A DNA stretch of 13,169 nucleotides. Origin: CAG-103 sp963627135 (lineage in GTDB: Bacteria; Bacillota; Clostridia; Oscillospirales; Oscillospiraceae). Both the position numbers and the translations under genes were made by a program. Shown here in pieces: positions 5,898 through 12,327 of this stretch (positions are counted from its first letter, which is position 1; every line of letters starts with the position of its first letter). The DNA is taken from positions 1-13,169 of the forward strand of contig CAVFZY010000001.1 of the NCBI GenBank assembly GCA_963627135.1, written 5' to 3'. Below the pieces are notes generated by a model. The model was not told the origin of the DNA. It did not search any database and saw only the letters and a program-made list of their open reading frames with translations.

Positions 5898-6890
5898 TCA
5901 ATCCTCCTGAAGATAAGAGATGTGGTTGTGGTCGAGCCAGCGCAGCACATCGTGGAACTGCTGCGGATCGTCGGGCAGGTCGATGACCATGTGGCCGTAG
6001 ATGCTGCCCTCGACGATGCGGGTGTCGGCGAAGAGAATGTTCACCGGCACGTGGCACTCGAGCGTGATGCGCGAGATGACCGGCTCGTTGGAGCAGCTGC
6101 CGTCGAAGACGAGGCGCAGGCGCTTGCCCGTGCACGGCGGGAGATTTTCGGCCGGGCTCTTCGGGAGGATGAGCGCCTTGGCGATGTCGGACTTCGGGTG
6201 CGTGAACACGTCGCTGACGTTGCCGATCTCGGCGATGCAGCTCTGGTCGATGACGGCCACGCGCTGGCAGATCTGCTCGATGACGCGCATCTCGTGCGTG
6301 ATGACGACGATCGTCACGCCGAGCGTCTGGTTGATCTCCTTGAGCAGGCGGAGGATCGACTGCGTGGTGTTCGGGTCGAGGGCGCTGGTAGCCTCGTCGC
6401 ACAGGAGGTATTTCGGCCGCGTGGCGAGGGCACGGGCGATGGCCACGCGCTGCTTCTGGCCGCCGGAAAGCTGCGAGGGATACGCTTTTGCGCGGTCGGA
6501 CAATCCGACGAGTTCGAGCAGCTCGGCGGCGCGGGCCTGCGCTTCGTCGCGCTTGACGCCCGCGATCTCGAGCGGGAAGCAGATGTTGCGCAGCACCGTG
6601 CGCTGCTCGAGCAGGTTGAAGCTCTGGAAGATCATGCCGATGTCCTGCCGGGCCTTGAGCAGGTCGTGACGGCTGAGCTGCGTCATGTCGCGCCCGTCGA
6701 TGCGCACCGTGCCGGAGGTCGGCCGCTCGAGGAGGTTGATACAGCGCACGAGCGTGCTCTTGCCGGCGCCGCTCAGGCCGATGATGCCGAAGATCTCACC
6801 GTCCTCGATGCGGAGGTTGACGTCCCGCAGTGCGTGGATGTCGCCGCCCGGGGAGGGGTAGGTCTTGTTGAGATGTTCGATTTCGATCAT
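5898..6890 (-). CDS. metN: MetN-type methionine ABC ATPase with NIL regulatory domain
   Basis: This 330-residue ATPase has Walker A GLSGAGKST (38-46), Q-loop Gln 89, signature LSGGQ (141-145), Walker B YLLCDEA (161-167) and switch His 199. A C-terminal extension at about 255-328 (RLRLVFDGS, then RIVEGSIYGHMVIDLPDD) matches the NIL domain that senses methionine and trans-inhibits transport in MetN. Length is as expected for MetN with NIL. The start at 6890 has GGGAG a short distance upstream. It is the first structural gene of the operon and lies about 37 bases past the attenuator hairpin at 6927-6968. Expression is therefore predicted to depend on read-through of that hairpin, with transport further inhibited at the protein level. 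Confidence 0.95.
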   Translation of the reverse strand: MIEIEHLNKTYPSPGGDIHALRDVNLRIEDGEIFGIIGLSGAGKSTLVRCINLLERPTSGTVRIDGRDMTQLSRHDLLKARQDIGMIFQSFNLLEQRTVLRNICFPLEIAGVKRDEAQARAAELLELVGLSDRAKAYPSQLSGGQKQRVAIARALATRPKYLLCDEATSALDPNTTQSILRLLKEINQTLGVTIVVITHEMRVIEQICQRVAVIDQSCIAEIGNVSDVFTHPKSDIAKALILPKSPAENLPPCTGKRLRLVFDGSCSNEPVISRITLECHVPVNILFADTRIVEGSIYGHMVIDLPDDPQQFHDVLRWLDHNHISYLQED

Positions 6891-6926
6891 GGTGGATTCT
6901 CCCTCGCAGAATGAATTTTTCGGAAC

Positions 6927-6968
6927 AAAAAGCAGAGGCCGGAAGACTCGTTGTCTTCCGGCCTCTGC
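6927..6968 (-). terminator. Leader attenuator (intrinsic terminator) upstream of metN
   Basis: On the minus strand GCAGAGGCCGGAAGAC (6968-6953) and GTCTTCCGGCCTCTGC (6947-6932) form a perfect 16-bp stem with a 5-base loop, followed at once by TTTTT (6931-6927). It lies between the leader ORF stop and the metN start, so it must be bypassed for metNIQ expression. Its upstream arm can instead pair with leader sequence at 7011-7002, as described in the findings. Confidence 0.9.
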
Positions 6969-6996
6969 GGATACGGCTTGGAATTTGGATCAGCCG

Positions 6997-7113
6997 TTAT
7001 TGGAAGCGAACACAAGACGAGCCATATTTCTGAGCACGACGAGACATGCACATGCAGCCGGGCATGTACATCATCATAGCCATCATCATGTTGTTCGTCT
7101 GAGCAAACTTCAT
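6997..7113 (-). CDS. Met-rich leader peptide of the metNIQ operon (38 residues)
   Basis: The minus strand reads ATG (7113-7111) through 38 codons to TAA (6999-6997). AAAGGAG (around 7132-7126) lies upstream with a rather long 12-base spacing. The peptide contains the run MMMAMMMYMPGCMCM at residues 9-23. Ten of 38 residues are Met, nine of them in those 15 codons, with three Cys in all. It lies about 48 bases into a transcript starting from a consensus promoter and is followed by a strong terminator before metN. This arrangement is that of leader peptides in amino-acid attenuators: ribosomes short of Met-tRNA would stall in the Met run. I infer a regulatory rather than structural role. A Met/Cys-rich metal-binding peptide is an alternative but would not explain the position. 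No database family is recognised. Confidence 0.82.
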   Translation of the reverse strand: MKFAQTNNMMMAMMMYMPGCMCMSRRAQKYGSSCVRFQ

Positions 7114-7162
7114 AATACGACGCGTCTCCTTTCGTTAAAAATCACGGTTTCCTGTGGAAACG

Positions 7163-7196
7163 AGCGCAGTATAACGCAGTTTTCTGCGCTTGTCAA
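7163..7196 (-). promoter_or_regulatory. Consensus promoter of the metNIQ leader with palindrome over -35/-10
   Basis: On the minus strand TTGACA (7196-7191), a 17-base spacer and TATACT (7173-7168) give a near-perfect sigma-A promoter; transcription should start near 7161. AGCGCAG (7190-7184) and CTGCGCT (7169-7163) form a 7-bp inverted repeat across the spacer and -10. ACTGCG is also directly repeated at 7180-7175 and 7170-7165. These could be a repressor site, but no regulator is identified. Confidence 0.82.
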
Positions 7197-7254
7197 CCCC
7201 AAAATCCACAAAAGCAATATGAAATATGTATTAGAAAAAGTAAATGTATCGATT

Positions 7255-8097
7255 CTAAAATTCGATGGTTTGCGGCGCAATGTCCGGATCGTGGCTGCAC
7301 AGGGACGCTACGCAGGCGGGATCGCGGCTCATCCTGCCGATCCAGTCGAGCGCCTTTTTGGCGCGCACGCTGTTTTCGCAGATGCCGGGCACGGTGCCCC
7401 CCGCCCACGAGCGCGGGCCGGCCGCGCCGTCGGCATTGAACAGCACGTACCGGTCGCCGTTGCGGATGAGCGTGGCGAACATGCCCTCCGTGTGCCCGGC
7501 GATGTGCACGAGATGCACTGAGTCGTCCCCGAACAGGTCATACGAGCGGCTCTCCGGCCCGATGTGGTTCACGCGGTACCAGAACCGCTCCGGCGGCTCG
7601 TCCATCCACAGCCTGCGTGAGGTGTAGCGCAGGTTCACGCGGCATGACCAGAAGTATTCCTCTTCCGCCACCAGCAGCCGCTTGGCGCCCCGCACCTCAC
7701 TGATGCCCGCAATGTGGTCCGGATCGAGGTGGGAAAAGAGCACGTAGTCCAGATCCTGCGGCCGGATGCCGCGCGCGGCCAGCTGCTCGCCGATCGACTG
7801 CTCCGGCTCCACGACGCTGTGCACGAGCGTGTACCACCCGCGGCCGAACATCCGCAGCTGCGCCGTGCGGTCCTCGATGCCGGCCGGGCTCACGGTGCGC
7901 GGCAGACCGGCGTCCACCAGAAACAGCCCCTTTGGGTGCTCCACCAGATACGCCGACACCGGCAGCCAGATGCGCGCGTCGTTCTTCAGCCGCCGCGCGT
8001 CCGCTTTTGCCGGCCAGCGCCACTGTGCGCTCTCCGGCAGGTTCGGCGCCACGCCGATCTTCCCGCAGTGCAGAACATGGATCCGGATCCGGGCCAT
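7255..8097 (-). CDS. Metallo-beta-lactamase-fold hydrolase
   Basis: This 280-residue protein has the MBL-fold metal motifs in order. SHLDPDHIAG holds His123, Asp125, Asp127 and His128; AGHTEG holds His202; Asp223 lies in FNADG; and His269 lies in CSHDPD. The second His of the usual HxHxDH is Asp here (HxDxDH), a variant seen in some branches and likely to alter one metal site. Overall layout resembles the lactonase-like and generic hydrolase branches, but the substrate is unknown. No signal peptide is seen, so it is probably cytosolic. The start at 8097 is chosen because GGAGG (8110-8106) lies 8 bases upstream and the promoter's start site is near 8142; a longer frame to 8196 would begin upstream of that start site. 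No clear terminator follows; the next 58 bases lead into the metNIQ promoter on the same strand. Confidence 0.88.
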   Translation of the reverse strand: MARIRIHVLHCGKIGVAPNLPESAQWRWPAKADARRLKNDARIWLPVSAYLVEHPKGLFLVDAGLPRTVSPAGIEDRTAQLRMFGRGWYTLVHSVVEPEQSIGEQLAARGIRPQDLDYVLFSHLDPDHIAGISEVRGAKRLLVAEEEYFWSCRVNLRYTSRRLWMDEPPERFWYRVNHIGPESRSYDLFGDDSVHLVHIAGHTEGMFATLIRNGDRYVLFNADGAAGPRSWAGGTVPGICENSVRAKKALDWIGRMSRDPACVASLCSHDPDIAPQTIEF

Positions 8098-8129
8098 CGC
8101 CGTCGCCTCCTCATGGTTTCGCGTAATAT

Positions 8130-8143
8130 TGACCGACTGGTCA
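8130..8143. promoter_or_regulatory. 14-bp palindromic operator at the MBL gene start site
   Basis: TGACCGACTGGTCA is a near-perfect palindrome (arms TGACC and GGTCA) that overlaps the predicted transcription start of the MBL gene. Its GACC-N4-GGTC style resembles operators of TetR-family repressors. It differs from the palindrome near the TetR gene at 431, so a different regulator is expected. Confidence 0.55.
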
Positions 8144-8148
8144 CGAAA

Positions 8149-8177
8149 AGCATAGCACCGCCTATGCAGAATGTCAA
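8149..8177 (-). promoter_or_regulatory. Consensus promoter of the MBL-fold hydrolase gene
   Basis: Minus-strand TTGACA (8177-8172), a 17-base spacer and TATGCT (8154-8149) form a strong sigma-A promoter with start near 8142. Confidence 0.82.
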
Positions 8178-8238
8178 GCCGGGCAGGGGAAATCACCGGG
8201 ATTTTACAATCTTCAACAGTGAGTTGTCTGTTTGCGTA

Positions 8239-8268
8239 TTGAATTGTATGCGTGAGATGTGCTACAAT
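8239..8268 (+). promoter_or_regulatory. Promoter of the Fe-S flavoprotein-hypA unit
   Basis: TTGAAT (8239-8244), an 18-base spacer and TACAAT (8263-8268) give a plausible sigma-A promoter with start near 8275, leaving a leader of about 64 bases. It is divergent from the MBL gene promoter. No riboswitch or operator was recognised in the leader. Confidence 0.6.
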
Positions 8269-8338
8269 AGATTGCGCATCTATTCACAAACCAGGGAATG
8301 AAAACAAAACATTTTAAGGGGAAGAAAGGAGCCTGAAA

Positions 8339-11065
8339 ATGGCAAGAGAACTGATCCTGAAGCTGGGCAAAAAGATTACGGACCGCGTGGATGTCAAGCT
8401 CGGCATGACCAAGCTCGACGAGGATTCGCCCGAGTATTACGGCCTGGCCAGCGTCGTTACCGACGAGATGGCGGAGCTTGCACTCGCAATGGACGTGCGT
8501 GTCCCGACCACGCCGGCTGAGCTCGGCAAGAAGCTCGGCAAGGACCCGGTTTATGTGGAGCAGCTGTTTGACCAGATGTCCATGATCGGTCTGCTCGAGT
8601 ACAACTGGGAGAACGACGACCACCACAAGCAGTGGGTGCTGCCAATCTTTGTGCCCGGTTCTGCCGAACTGATGAACATGAACCTTCAGCAGGTGGAGGA
8701 GCACCCGGAGATCGCGCAGTTTTTCGAGCGCATGGCGTTCCTGCCGCTGACGAAGATCACCTGCATGGTGCCTCCCGGAGGCGCCGGTATCGGTATGCAC
8801 GTCATCCCGGTCGAGAAGGCCATCCCGGCCACGAACGAGTCGGTCGATGTGGAGCACATCTCCCACTGGCTGAAAAAGTATGAGGACCAGCTCGGTGTTG
8901 GCTACTGCTCCTGCCGCAATGCCATGCGCATCATGGGCGAGGGCTGCGGCGAGCTGCAGGATGAGCTGTGCATCGCTGTCGGTCAGTTCGCGCAGTACTG
9001 CGTGGAAACCGGCAAGGGCCGCAAGATCACCTATGACGAGGCGATGGAGATCCTCCGGCGCTCGGAAGAAAACGGCTATGTCCACCAGATCACGAATATC
9101 GACGGCGAGGATAAGATCTTTGCCATCTGCAACTGCGCGCTCGGCTCCTGCTTCGCGCTGAGAACGAGCCAGCTGTTCAACACGCCGAACATGTCCGCCT
9201 CCGCATACCGCGCCCATGTCGATGCCGCCAAGTGCGTCGCCTGCGGCAAGTGCGCCGAGGTCTGCCCGGCCGGCGCTGCTAAGCTCGGCCAGAAGCTGTG
9301 CACCAAGACCGGCCCGGTGACGTATCTGAAGCAGCCGCTGCCGGACGACAACCACTGGGGCGAGCACATGTGGAGCCCGAACTATAAGGACGACAACCAG
9401 AAACAGTGCCACGAGTCCGGCACCGCCCCCTGCAAGACTGCCTGCCCGGCGCACATTGCCGTGCAGGGCTACATCAATCTGGCCGCGCAGGGCCGCTATT
9501 TGGACGCGCTCAAGCTCATCAAGCAGGATAACCCGTTCCCGGCCGTCTGCGGCAGCATCTGCAACCGCCGTTGCGAGGAAGCCTGCACCCGCGGCGAGGT
9601 CGACCGCGCCGTCGCCATCGACGAGATCAAGAAGTTTGTCGCCGAGCAGGAGCTCCAGGCCGACAAGCGCTACATCCCGAAAGTCATCACCCACCGCGGC
9701 ATCGCAGATCCCTACCCGGAGAAGATCGCCATCATCGGCGCCGGCCCGGCCGGCCTGTCGTGCGCCTACTATCTGGCGAACATGGGCTATGAAAACGTCA
9801 CCGTGTTTGATAAAAACGAGGTGCCCGGCGGCATGCTGACCCTCGGCATCCCGAGCTTCCGCCTGGAGAAGGATGTGGTCAACGCCGAGATCGAGGTGCT
9901 CAAGGAGATGGGCGTCCACTTCCAGTGCGGCGTCGAGATCGGCAAGGATCTCACCATTTCCGAGCTGCGCGAGCAGGGCTACAAGGGCTTCTACCTCGCC
10001 ATCGGCGCGCAGAAGAGCGCACCCATCGGTGTACCTGGCGAGGACCTCTCCGGCGTGTACGGCGGTGTGGACTTCCTGCGCAAGGTCAACCTCGGCAAGA
10101 AGCCGCGCATCGGCAAAAAGTGCGCCGTCATCGGCGGCGGCAATGTCGCCATGGACGTCTGCCGTACGGCCATCCGCCTCGGCGCGAAGGATACCTACAT
10201 CATCTACCGCCGCAGCCAGGCGGAGATGCCGGCGGACGCGGAGGAAGTCGCGGAAGCCATGGAAGAGGGCGTGCAGTTCCGCTTCCTGAGCGCTCCGGCA
10301 GAGATCCTCGGCGAAAACGGCAAGGTCAAGGCCCTCAAGGTCGAAATCATGGAGCTTGGCGAGCCCGACGCGAAGGGCCGCCGCAAGCCCGTCGGCACCG
10401 GCAAGTTCGAGACTATCGAGGTCACGTCCGTCATCGGCGCCATCGGCCAGCGCGTCGACCTCGGCCGCATCGTGCCGGAGGCTATGGTCTTCAACCGCAA
10501 CGGCACCGTTCAGGCCGACGGCGTGACGTACCAAACCGCGCAGCCCGACATCTTTGCCGGCGGCGACGTGGTCACCGGCCCGAAGTTTGCCATTGACGCG
10601 ATCGCGGCCGGCCGCGAGGGCGCTATCTCCCTGCACCGCTACGTGCACGAGGGCCAGAGCCTGACGCTGGCGCGTGACCCGCGCGAGTTCTATGAGCTCG
10701 ATAAGAAGCAGGCCGTCGTGCCCATCGACTGCTTTGACGCCCCGGCGCGCCAGACTGTCGCCCACGACGCGAGCAAGGCCAAGACGTTCTCGAACGACCG
10801 CATCACCTTCACCGAGGCGCAGGTCAAGGCGGAGGCATCCCGCTGCCTCGGCTGCGGCGTGTCCGTCGTCGATCAGAACAAGTGCATCGGCTGCGGTCTG
10901 TGCACCACCCGCTGCGAGTTTGACGCCATCCACCTGACCCGCGACGTGCCGGAGGCCAGCCACATGACCCGCACCGAGGACAAGATGAAGGCCATCCTGC
11001 CACACATGGTCAAGCGCGCCGCGAAGCTTACCATCAAGGACATCAAGGGCAAGCGCGCGAAGTAA
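8339..11065 (+). CDS. Multidomain Fe-S / FAD / NAD(P) oxidoreductase (GltD/NfnB-like core)
   Basis: This 908-residue protein joins several redox modules. Residues 1-100 look helical with a possible winged-helix part (about 36-90). Residues 140-330 hold many Cys: YCSC at 189-192, CNC at 264-266, and a ferredoxin motif with C299, C302, C305 and C309. Residues 357-450 match the N-terminal cluster domain of glutamate synthase small subunits (C365, C369, C404, C408, C412, C416). The flavin site IGAGPAGLS is at 466-474, the NAD(P) site GGGNVAMD at 599-606, and the FAD-closing GGDVVTG at 741-747. A last ferredoxin motif has C849, C852, C855 and C859, preceded by CLGC at 836-839. It probably moves electrons between NAD(P)H, FAD and ferredoxin-like clusters in the cytosol; the partner is unknown. 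No GltA-type large subunit is adjacent. AAAGGAG (8325-8331) sets the start. The hypA gene follows 21 bases later and suggests a link to nickel or hydrogenase metabolism. Confidence 0.88.
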   Translation: MARELILKLGKKITDRVDVKLGMTKLDEDSPEYYGLASVVTDEMAELALAMDVRVPTTPAELGKKLGKDPVYVEQLFDQMSMIGLLEYNWENDDHHKQWVLPIFVPGSAELMNMNLQQVEEHPEIAQFFERMAFLPLTKITCMVPPGGAGIGMHVIPVEKAIPATNESVDVEHISHWLKKYEDQLGVGYCSCRNAMRIMGEGCGELQDELCIAVGQFAQYCVETGKGRKITYDEAMEILRRSEENGYVHQITNIDGEDKIFAICNCALGSCFALRTSQLFNTPNMSASAYRAHVDAAKCVACGKCAEVCPAGAAKLGQKLCTKTGPVTYLKQPLPDDNHWGEHMWSPNYKDDNQKQCHESGTAPCKTACPAHIAVQGYINLAAQGRYLDALKLIKQDNPFPAVCGSICNRRCEEACTRGEVDRAVAIDEIKKFVAEQELQADKRYIPKVITHRGIADPYPEKIAIIGAGPAGLSCAYYLANMGYENVTVFDKNEVPGGMLTLGIPSFRLEKDVVNAEIEVLKEMGVHFQCGVEIGKDLTISELREQGYKGFYLAIGAQKSAPIGVPGEDLSGVYGGVDFLRKVNLGKKPRIGKKCAVIGGGNVAMDVCRTAIRLGAKDTYIIYRRSQAEMPADAEEVAEAMEEGVQFRFLSAPAEILGENGKVKALKVEIMELGEPDAKGRRKPVGTGKFETIEVTSVIGAIGQRVDLGRIVPEAMVFNRNGTVQADGVTYQTAQPDIFAGGDVVTGPKFAIDAIAAGREGAISLHRYVHEGQSLTLARDPREFYELDKKQAVVPIDCFDAPARQTVAHDASKAKTFSNDRITFTEAQVKAEASRCLGCGVSVVDQNKCIGCGLCTTRCEFDAIHLTRDVPEASHMTRTEDKMKAILPHMVKRAAKLTIKDIKGKRAK

Positions 11066-11086
11066 GTCGGCCGGAGGAACCACACG

Positions 11087-11431
11087 ATGCATGAACTGGG
11101 AACCGTGTTCTATGTCATTCAGGAGGTCGAAAAGGTCGTCGAGGAAAACCACCTGACCCAGGTCGCCAGCGTCACGCTGGAGGTCGGCGAGGTCAGCGGC
11201 ATCATCCCATATTACCTGACCGACTGCTGGAAGTGGGCAGTGGAAAAATCGCAGTATCTCAAGGGCGCAGAGCTGAAGATCGAGGCGCTCCCCGCCGTGA
11301 CCTACTGTGAGGACTGCAAAAAGACATACCCCACGGTCAAATATGCCAAGATATGCCCCTACTGCAAGAGTGAGCATACCTATCTGCTCAGCGGCAACGA
11401 GTACACCATCAAGGAGATCGAGGCCTGCTAG
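11087..11431 (+). CDS. hypA: HypA-family nickel metallochaperone
   Basis: This 114-residue protein starts MHEL, carrying the His2 and Glu3 that bind nickel in HypA. It has the zinc-binding pair CEDC (C74, C77) and CPYC (C90, C93). Length is normal. HypA hands nickel to [NiFe]-hydrogenase maturation together with HypB. No hypB or hydrogenase subunit is in the window, so its target is open. GGAGG (11073-11077) lies 9 bases before the start, and only 21 bases separate it from the flavoprotein gene, so the two are one transcription unit. The terminator at 11448-11482 follows. Confidence 0.88.
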   Translation: MHELGTVFYVIQEVEKVVEENHLTQVASVTLEVGEVSGIIPYYLTDCWKWAVEKSQYLKGAELKIEALPAVTYCEDCKKTYPTVKYAKICPYCKSEHTYLLSGNEYTIKEIEAC

Positions 11432-11447
11432 CAGCCGCAAAAACCGC

Positions 11448-11482
11448 ACACGGGGAACGCCGAAAAGCGTTCCCCGTGTTTT
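11448..11482. terminator. Bidirectional intrinsic terminator
   Basis: ACACGGGGAACGC (11448-11460) and GCGTTCCCCGTGT (11467-11479) form a perfect 13-bp stem with loop CGAAAA and are followed by TTT. On the other strand the stem is followed, after a few bases, by TTTTT. It sits between the convergent hypA and SLOG genes and can stop both. Confidence 0.9.
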
Positions 11483-12004
11483 CTATATCTCAGCCGGCGC
11501 GCTGTCGATTGGGATCTGAATGATCTCCAGCCGGCGTTGGGCGGCGTATTCGAGCGTGCGGGCCGTGCCGCCGGGCCGGCCGTCAAACGCCGCGATGAGT
11601 ATGCGCGAGGCATCGACCATATAGCGGTTGCGGCGTATCATGCACCCGGGGGTGTAGGCCTCCTGCACGAGCGTCTGATAGTCGCACTGGCGCAGGTCGT
11701 AGGCATAGCGCTCGCGCAGCTCCGGCCGCCAGCGGTCGGCCTGGCCGGAGTAGGGGATGGCCGCCTCGATCGTGACCTCCGGGTGCTGCAGACGCAGGTA
11801 GCGCACGGCGTCAAAAAAATACAGGTCGCAGCCGTTGGCCATGCCGCAGATGAAGTGGCGGATGCCGGCGGCATAGACGGCGTCTACGGCATCAAAGAGT
11901 TGCTGCTGCAGCTTGCGGCAGCGGGGGTCGTTCTCGTCGCTGCCCCAGGGCAGCTTATATTCCCGGTGGCCGGTGAAGCAGCAGGTATTTTCGCGCTCGG
12001 GCAT
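11483..12004 (-). CDS. SLOG/DUF1273 (YpsA-like) family protein
   Basis: This 173-residue protein shows the Rossmann-like SLOG features. FTGHR is at residues 10-14, GMANGCD at 54-60 in the nucleotide-loop position, and GGTARTLEYA at 145-154. These match the DUF1273/YpsA group, thought to bind nucleotide-derived ligands; YpsA itself influences cell division in some Firmicutes. The exact role here is unknown. The start at 12004 is set by AAGGAGG (12019-12013) 8 bases upstream and by a consensus promoter at 12036-12064. Longer in-frame starts would lie upstream of the transcription start. It converges with hypA across the shared terminator and is divergent from the riboflavin transporter unit. 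Confidence 0.82.
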   Translation of the reverse strand: MPERENTCCFTGHREYKLPWGSDENDPRCRKLQQQLFDAVDAVYAAGIRHFICGMANGCDLYFFDAVRYLRLQHPEVTIEAAIPYSGQADRWRPELRERYAYDLRQCDYQTLVQEAYTPGCMIRRNRYMVDASRILIAAFDGRPGGTARTLEYAAQRRLEIIQIPIDSAPAEI

Positions 12005-12035
12005 GGCGACAGCCTCCTTTTCGGTGGTGGCCTCC

Positions 12036-12064
12036 ATTGTACGCGCCCGGAGCGCGGCTGTCAA
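12036..12064 (-). promoter_or_regulatory. Consensus promoter of the SLOG gene
   Basis: Minus-strand TTGACA (12064-12059), a 17-base spacer and TACAAT (12041-12036) match the sigma-A consensus closely. The start would be near 12029, about 25 bases before the ATG. Confidence 0.82.
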
Positions 12065-12084
12065 ACCTTTCCTGCAAAAAATGC

Positions 12085-12112
12085 TTGCATTCTCTTTCCG
12101 CTGTGCTATAAT
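12085..12112 (+). promoter_or_regulatory. ribU: Promoter of the FMN riboswitch-ribU unit
   Basis: TTGCAT (12085-12090), a 16-base spacer and a perfect TATAAT (12107-12112) preceded by TGC (extended -10) place the transcript start near 12119. It is back to back with the SLOG promoter, the two -35 boxes being about 20 bases apart. Confidence 0.82.
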
Positions 12113-12141
12113 GCAGACAAGAAAACAACTGAATCGAGATG

Positions 12142-12248
12142 TCTTCGGGGCAGGGTGTAATTCCCGACCGGCGGTGATAGTCCGCGAGCCGAGCAAGGTT
12201 GAATCGGTGCAATTCCGATACCGACAGTATAGTCTGGATGATAGAAGA
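12142..12248 (+). ncRNA. FMN riboswitch (RFN element)
   Basis: The closing stem TCTTC/GAAGA brackets the conserved RFN core: GGGGCAGGGTGTAATTCCC, GACCGGCGGTGATAGTCC, then AATCGGTGCAATTCCGATACC and GACAGTATAGTCTGGATG. This is the classical FMN aptamer, which lowers riboflavin gene expression when FMN is plentiful. It directly precedes a RibU-type transporter, its expected target. Confidence 0.97.
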
Positions 12249-12256
12249 TGTTACGG

Positions 12257-12319
12257 ACCTCCATAGTTCGCAGCGCCTGAAGGACATGTTCTTTCAGGTG
12301 TTTTTCATTCCATGGAGGT
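12257..12319 (+). promoter_or_regulatory. Expression platform of the FMN riboswitch: nested terminator and Shine-Dalgarno blocker
   Basis: CCTGAA (12276-12281) and TTCAGG (12293-12298), extended by a few inner pairs, form a hairpin followed by GTGTTTTT, a plausible intrinsic terminator. Around it, ACCTCCAT (12257-12264) is perfectly complementary to ATGGAGGT (12312-12319), which contains the ribU ribosome binding site. The outer stem would hide that site. Both modes of control are therefore physically possible. Confidence 0.7.
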
Positions 12320-12327
12320 GTTTTGTC

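Noticed and set aside
6997..7113. Reading the Met/Cys-rich small ORF as a copper-binding peptide
   Set aside because: Met-rich motifs can bind copper, but the position between the promoter and a terminator of a methionine importer is better explained by attenuation. It is kept only as an alternative.
6891..7200. SAM (S-box) riboswitch or Met T-box as the metNIQ leader
   Set aside because: None of the conserved S-box core or T-box sequences is seen. Most of the leader is occupied by the Met-rich ORF and one terminator.
8213..11449. A 1078-codon open frame on the minus strand opposite the flavoprotein and hypA genes
   Set aside because: It is a shadow created by GC-rich codon bias. It lacks a ribosome binding site and recognisable domains, while the plus strand has clear cofactor motifs, a promoter and ribosome binding sites.
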